Shown piece by piece: positions 43,825 through 47,543 of a DNA stretch of 47,543 bases. The DNA is from an uncultured Thiodictyon sp. (GTDB taxonomy: Bacteria > Pseudomonadota > Gammaproteobacteria > Chromatiales > Chromatiaceae): assembly GCF_903828115.1 (NCBI RefSeq), contig NZ_CAIKKU010000386.1:1-47543 (forward strand). Reading direction: 5' to 3'. Positions within the stretch are counted from its first letter, which is position 1, and every line of letters starts with the position of its first letter. The notes beneath the pieces were generated by a model. It saw only the letters and a list, made by a program, of their open reading frames with translations, was not told the origin of the DNA and searched no databases. The position numbers and the translations under genes are program-made.

Positions 43825-43868
43825 GAGCGGGCGCTTGCTGTGGCGGGCTCCCGGCTGAGCGCCCGCTC
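43825..43868 (-). terminator. Hairpin downstream of glmS, possible terminator
   Basis: An eleven-base perfect stem (GAGCGGGCGCT, 43825-43835; AGCGCCCGCTC, 43858-43868) encloses 22 bases. It lies about 160 bases beyond the glmS stop on the minus strand. The sequence after it, ATTCGCTTCATC, is only weakly U-rich, so termination is uncertain. Confidence 0.35.
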
Positions 43869-44030
43869 GCACTGGTAACGCCGTTTAAGTCGCGCCCTGC
43901 TTTTGCGAACTAACGGTGTCCCGGCAGTTTACCATGTGATTCGGCCCGATGTCGTGGTGTCGGGCCTAGCGCCGCGGCGCAAGGCCGGGGCCATCTGCAC
44001 GATCGGACCGGCCCGTCCGACCTGGGCGCC

Positions 44031-45863
44031 TCACTCCACGGTCACTGACTTCGCCAAATTGCGCGGCTGGTCCACATCGGTGCCCTTCAGGACCGCCACA
44101 TGGTAGGCCAGCAGTTGCATGGGGATGGTGAAGATCAGGGGGTCGATCAGGTCGTCGGTCTCCGGCAGGCGGATGACCGTGATCCCGGCCGCCTCTTGCA
44201 GCGGGACCTGGAAGTCGGCGAAGACAAAGAGCTGACCGCCGCGGGCGCGAACCTCTTCCAGATTGGATTTCAGCTTCTCCAGCAGTGCGTTGTTGGCCGC
44301 CACCGCCACCACCGGCATGTCCTCGTCGATCAGGGCCAGCGGGCCATGCTTGAGCTCGCCCGCCGGGTAGGCCTCGGCGTGGATGTAGGAGATCTCCTTG
44401 AGTTTCAGCGCCCCCTCCATGGCGATCGGATAGAGCTCCCCACGCCCCAGGAACAGGGTGTGCTGCTTGTCGACGAACTGCTCGGCCAGCGTCGCGATGG
44501 GCGCGTCCAGGGCCAGGACCTGCTCCATCTTGGCCGGGACCGTGCGCATCAGGGCGACCAGGCGCTCCTCCTGCGCCTGGTCCAGCCGGTGGAAGCGGCC
44601 CAGCGTCACGGTCAAGAGCAAGAGCGCCATGAGCTGGGTGGTGAAGGCCTTGGTGGAGGCGACGCCGATCTCGGGGCCGGCGCGGGTCAGGAGCACCAGG
44701 TCGGATTCGCGCACCAGCGAACTCTCGGGCACATTGCAGATGGCAAGCGTGGCGGCGTAACCGGTCTCCTTGGCGATGCGCAGGGCCGCCAGGGTGTCCG
44801 CGGTCTCCCCGGACTGGGAGATGGTGACGAAGAGGGCCGACTGCGGCACCACATGGCGGCGATAGCGGTACTCGCTCGCCACCTCGACGTTGCAGGGGAG
44901 CCCGGCCAGGGACTCCATCCAGTAGCGCGCGACCAGGCCCGCGTGGTAGCTGGTCCCGCAGGCGACGATGGTCACCGCCTGGATACTCGCAAAGAGGTCC
45001 GGCGCGGCGTTGCCGAAGGCCTCCGGCACCACCCGATTGCCCAGCAGGCGCCCGTCCAGGGTGTCGGCGATGGCGCGGGGCTGCTCGAAGATCTCCTTCA
45101 GCATGAAGTGCCGGTACGCGCCGCGCTCGGCGGAGTCGCTGGCGACCGAGGATTCCTTGACCGGGCGCGTGACCGGTTCACCCTTGCGGTCCCAGATGCG
45201 GACGGACTCCCGGGTGATTTCAGCGATGTCACCCTCTTCCAGGAACATGAAGCGGTGGGTCACCGGCAGCAGGGCGAAGACGTCGGAGGCGACAAAGTGC
45301 TCACCGAAGCCCACGCCGATCACGAGCGGGCTGCCCTGGCGCGCGACCACCAGGTGCTCCGGGTCCTGGAAATCGAGCACGGCCAGGGCATAGGCGCCGG
45401 TCATACGGGCGGTGGCGCGGCGTACCGCCTCGATCAGGGGGTGCCCGCCGACCAGTTCATCATAAACGGCGTGGACCACGACCTCGGTGTCGGTCTCGGA
45501 GGTGAAGTGGTGGCCGGCGGCGCGTTGCTCCCGGCGCAGTTCCTCGTGGTTCTCGATGATACCGTTGTGGACCAGGGCGCAGCGGTCCCGACAGATGTGG
45601 GGGTGGGCGTTGCGCACCGCGGGCTCACCGTGGGTGGCCCAGCGGGTGTGGGCGATGCCCAGAGTCCCGGGGAGCGGATGGGCGGCGACCTCTTCCGCCA
45701 GGCGCGCGACCTTACCCAGGGTGCGGGCGCGATTGAGCTTGCCGGTCGACTCCAGGACGGCGATACCGGCGGAGTCGTAGCCGCGGTATTCGAGCCGACG
45801 CAGCCCCTCGAGCAGGATGGCCGCGACCGGACGTTGGGCGATGGCGCCGACGATACCGCACAT
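44031..45863 (-). CDS. glmS: Glutamine-fructose-6-phosphate aminotransferase (isomerising)
   Basis: Makes glucosamine-6-phosphate from fructose-6-phosphate and glutamine, the first step of UDP-GlcNAc synthesis. The protein has 610 residues, the normal length. It starts [13 protein letters not shown], so Cys2 is the glutaminase nucleophile. The two SIS domains follow, with [15 protein letters not shown] and [13 protein letters not shown]. The C terminus is [13 protein letters not shown], the invariant end of GlmS. The frame extends upstream, but only the ATG at 45863 leaves Cys in position 2. It lies five bases after the glmU stop. Confidence 0.98.
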   Translation of the reverse strand: MCGIVGAIAQRPVAAILLEGLRRLEYRGYDSAGIAVLESTGKLNRARTLGKVARLAEEVAAHPLPGTLGIAHTRWATHGEPAVRNAHPHICRDRCALVHNGIIENHEELRREQRAAGHHFTSETDTEVVVHAVYDELVGGHPLIEAVRRATARMTGAYALAVLDFQDPEHLVVARQGSPLVIGVGFGEHFVASDVFALLPVTHRFMFLEEGDIAEITRESVRIWDRKGEPVTRPVKESSVASDSAERGAYRHFMLKEIFEQPRAIADTLDGRLLGNRVVPEAFGNAAPDLFASIQAVTIVACGTSYHAGLVARYWMESLAGLPCNVEVASEYRYRRHVVPQSALFVTISQSGETADTLAALRIAKETGYAATLAICNVPESSLVRESDLVLLTRAGPEIGVASTKAFTTQLMALLLLTVTLGRFHRLDQAQEERLVALMRTVPAKMEQVLALDAPIATLAEQFVDKQHTLFLGRGELYPIAMEGALKLKEISYIHAEAYPAGELKHGPLALIDEDMPVVAVAANNALLEKLKSNLEEVRARGGQLFVFADFQVPLQEAAGITVIRLPETDDLIDPLIFTIPMQLLAYHVAVLKGTDVDQPRNLAKSVTVE

Positions 45864-45868
45864 AGTGA

Positions 45869-47245
45869 TTACTCTACTGGTTTGGGTTGTTTCCGGGGCC
45901 GCTGCCAACCGGGGATGGTCGTCTGGCGGGCACGGGTGACGGTCAGTTCGCCGGGGGGGGCGTCCTGGTTGATGACGGACCCGGCGCCGATGGTGGCGCC
46001 GACGCCGATGGTCACCGGGGCGACCAGGGAGGCGTTGGAGCCGATGAAGGCCCCGTCCCCGATCACGGTGCGGAACTTGTTGGCCCCGTCATAGTTGCAG
46101 GTGATGGTCCCGGCGCCGACATTGACCCCGGCGCCGATGTCCGTGTCCCCGATATAGGTCAGGTGGTTGACCTTGCTGCCCTCACCCACGTTCGCCTTCT
46201 TGATCTCTACGAAGTTGCCGATGTGGGTGTCGGGGGCCAGCCGCGCCTGCGGGCGCAGGCGGGCGTAGGGGCCGATGCGCGCCCCGCTGCCGACCTGCGC
46301 GCCCTCGATCACACAGTTGGCGAAGATGTGCGTACCGTCCCCGATGATACTGTCGCGGATCAGGCAGTTGGGGCCGATGCGCACCCCATCCCCCAGGGTC
46401 ACATCGCCCTCGCAGATCAGGTTGACGTCGATGAACAGGTCCCGCCCCGTGGTCAGGCGTCCGCGGATGTCGAGGCGCGCCGGGTCGGCCAGGGTGACGC
46501 CGTTGCGCATCAGGCCCTCGGCGAGGCGGCGCTGGTGGAAACGCTCCAGGGCCGCGAGTTGGACGCGATCATTGACGCCCGAGACCTCCTCCAGCGTCAC
46601 CGGGTGCACACTCGCCACCCGCTCCCCTTGCGCCACCGCCAGGCCGATCACGTCGGTCAGGTAGTATTCACCCTGGGCGTTGGCATTGGTGAGCCCCTGG
46701 AGCCAGCCGTCCAGCCGGGCGCGATCCGCCACCAGGAAGCCGGTGTTGGCCTCGCGCACCGCCAGTTCTTCCGGGGTCCCGTCCTTCTGCTCGACGCTGC
46801 GCAGGATGCGCCCGCCAGCGTCGCGGATGATGCGGCCGTAGCCGGTGGGGTCGTCCATGAGCACGGTCAGGATGCCGAGACCGCTGTCGCGGCTGGCCTC
46901 GATCAGGCGGTTCAGGGTGTCCGCGTCCACCAGCGGCACATCGCCATAGAGCACCAGGACCCGGTCCATTGCCTGGACCAGCGGCATTGCCTGCAGCACC
47001 GCGTGCCCGGTGCCGAGCTGCTGCGCCTGCTCCACCCAGGCACAGTCCTCGTCGGCCAGCGCGGCGCGCACCTCTGCGCCCCCGTGACCATAGACCACCA
47101 CGGTGCGCGCCGCGCCGATGCGCGTGGCCGCCGCCACCACATGGGCCAGCATGGGCCTGCCGGCCAGCGGGTGCAGCACCTTGGGCAGGTCGGAACGCAT
47201 CCGCTTGCCCATCCCCGCGGCCAGGATTACGACGCCGAGCTTCAT
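45869..47245 (-). CDS. glmU: Bifunctional UDP-GlcNAc pyrophosphorylase / GlcN-1-P acetyltransferase
   Basis: Acetylates glucosamine-1-phosphate and then couples it to UTP to give UDP-GlcNAc. The protein has 458 residues. The N-terminal uridyltransferase domain has [20 protein letters not shown] and [14 protein letters not shown]. The C-terminal left-handed beta-helix (about 250-440) shows hexapeptide repeats and [19 protein letters not shown] with the acetyltransferase residues. The ATG at 47245 is chosen by homology; the frame is open further upstream. Downstream glmS forms the common glmU-glmS pair; glmM is not in the window. Confidence 0.98.
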   Translation of the reverse strand: MKLGVVILAAGMGKRMRSDLPKVLHPLAGRPMLAHVVAAATRIGAARTVVVYGHGGAEVRAALADEDCAWVEQAQQLGTGHAVLQAMPLVQAMDRVLVLYGDVPLVDADTLNRLIEASRDSGLGILTVLMDDPTGYGRIIRDAGGRILRSVEQKDGTPEELAVREANTGFLVADRARLDGWLQGLTNANAQGEYYLTDVIGLAVAQGERVASVHPVTLEEVSGVNDRVQLAALERFHQRRLAEGLMRNGVTLADPARLDIRGRLTTGRDLFIDVNLICEGDVTLGDGVRIGPNCLIRDSIIGDGTHIFANCVIEGAQVGSGARIGPYARLRPQARLAPDTHIGNFVEIKKANVGEGSKVNHLTYIGDTDIGAGVNVGAGTITCNYDGANKFRTVIGDGAFIGSNASLVAPVTIGVGATIGAGSVINQDAPPGELTVTRARQTTIPGWQRPRKQPKPVE

Positions 47246-47421
47246 CTGGGTTGTTTGCTCCTGGAGAAAGGTGGGTGTTGGCAGGGGCGCGCGCGACACG
47301 GGCCGTTGTCGGCCAAGCGGCCAGATTAGCGCAAGCGCGCCGGGCCGATCCAAGGACCGGTCACACTATCGCCGCGTCGTGCTAAAGTCATGTTGGAAAG
47401 TCGACCACATCATGATGCCAC

Positions 47422-47543
47422 ATGAAAGCCTTACAGTTCACCATCGACAAGGGTTTGCTGACTGAACTCGACGTGGGCCCTGGTCACAATCTCGCCCTGT
47501 CAGCCAACGGCGAGGTCTGTGGTCCGCACAGCGGACCCTACGG
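47422..47543 (+). CDS. Partial open frame entering the right edge, unknown
   Basis: An ATG at 47422 opens a frame that runs off the end of the window without a stop (40 complete codons). It begins MKALQFTIDKGLLTELDVGP. It is divergent from glmU with a spacer of 176 bases. No Shine-Dalgarno sequence or clear promoter was seen (TAAAGT at 47381 is the best -10-like hexamer). I do not recognise the family, and it may prove non-coding. Confidence 0.35.
   Translation, partial: MKALQFTIDKGLLTELDVGPGHNLALSANGEVCGPHSGPY

Noticed and set aside
44100-46094. 664-codon open frame opposite glmS
   Set aside because: It is a GC-rich antisense shadow of glmS/glmU: Gly/Gln/Val/Asp-rich, no motif, and the opposite strand is a certain gene.
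45887-47329. 480-codon open frame opposite glmU
   Set aside because: Antisense shadow of the hexapeptide-repeat gene; low-complexity His/Gln/Gly/Asp composition.

Overview
The window is GC-rich, densely packed bacterial DNA that encodes surface-polysaccharide synthesis almost from end to end. Codon use, gene types and the glmU-glmS pair suggest a gammaproteobacterium. A purple sulfur bacterium of the Chromatiales is my best guess, from protein style and the intergenic repeat types; nothing here (no rRNA, no photosynthesis gene) proves it.

Layout. (1) 80-7588, minus strand: a tight six-gene operon of two or three glycosyltransferase family 4 (GT4) enzymes, an AsnB-type amidotransferase, and gmd-fcl for GDP-L-fucose. 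(2) 7812-16122, plus strand: two GT2 enzymes, a C-methyltransferase, a UDP-GlcNAc 2-epimerase-like enzyme, an LPG-synthase-type membrane protein and a large YfhO-like GT-C membrane protein. (3) 16149-19129, minus: a GT2, a soluble UDP-GlcNAc 4,6-dehydratase of the WbjB/CapE type and an RmlD-like reductase. (4) 19568-22834, plus: a methyltransferase and two GT4-like transferases. (5) 22884-27415, minus: a secreted-type parvulin, Wzm and Wzt (ABC glycan exporter) and a DUF4915-like protein with a coiled-coil tail. (6) 27635-30044, minus: an unknown 572-residue exported protein and a small lipoprotein. (7) 30653-34931: an SDR epimerase, a TPR-GT41 (SPINDLY/OGT-like) transferase and wecB. (8) 35333-37684: a DUF1631 protein. 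(9) 38410-43761: three methyltransferases, a GT-C membrane protein and a GT2-GtrA fusion. (10) 44031-47245, minus: glmU-glmS. A gene fragment enters at the right edge.

How it fits together: GlmS and GlmU make UDP-GlcNAc. WecB turns it into UDP-ManNAc. The WbjB-like, RmlD-like and second 2-epimerase enzymes would turn it into an L-configured 2-acetamido-6-deoxysugar. Gmd and Fcl make GDP-L-fucose. About a dozen transferases assemble the glycan, and the methyltransferases and AsnB decorate it. No Wzx or Wzy is seen, so Wzm/Wzt is the visible exporter.

No rRNA, tRNA, CRISPR array, transposase or phage gene was recognised. Intergenic repeats (CGACAA tandem units, long palindromes) lie at the left edge, at 31.7 kb and at 35.0-35.3 kb. 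Promoters and terminators were read by eye and are tentative.
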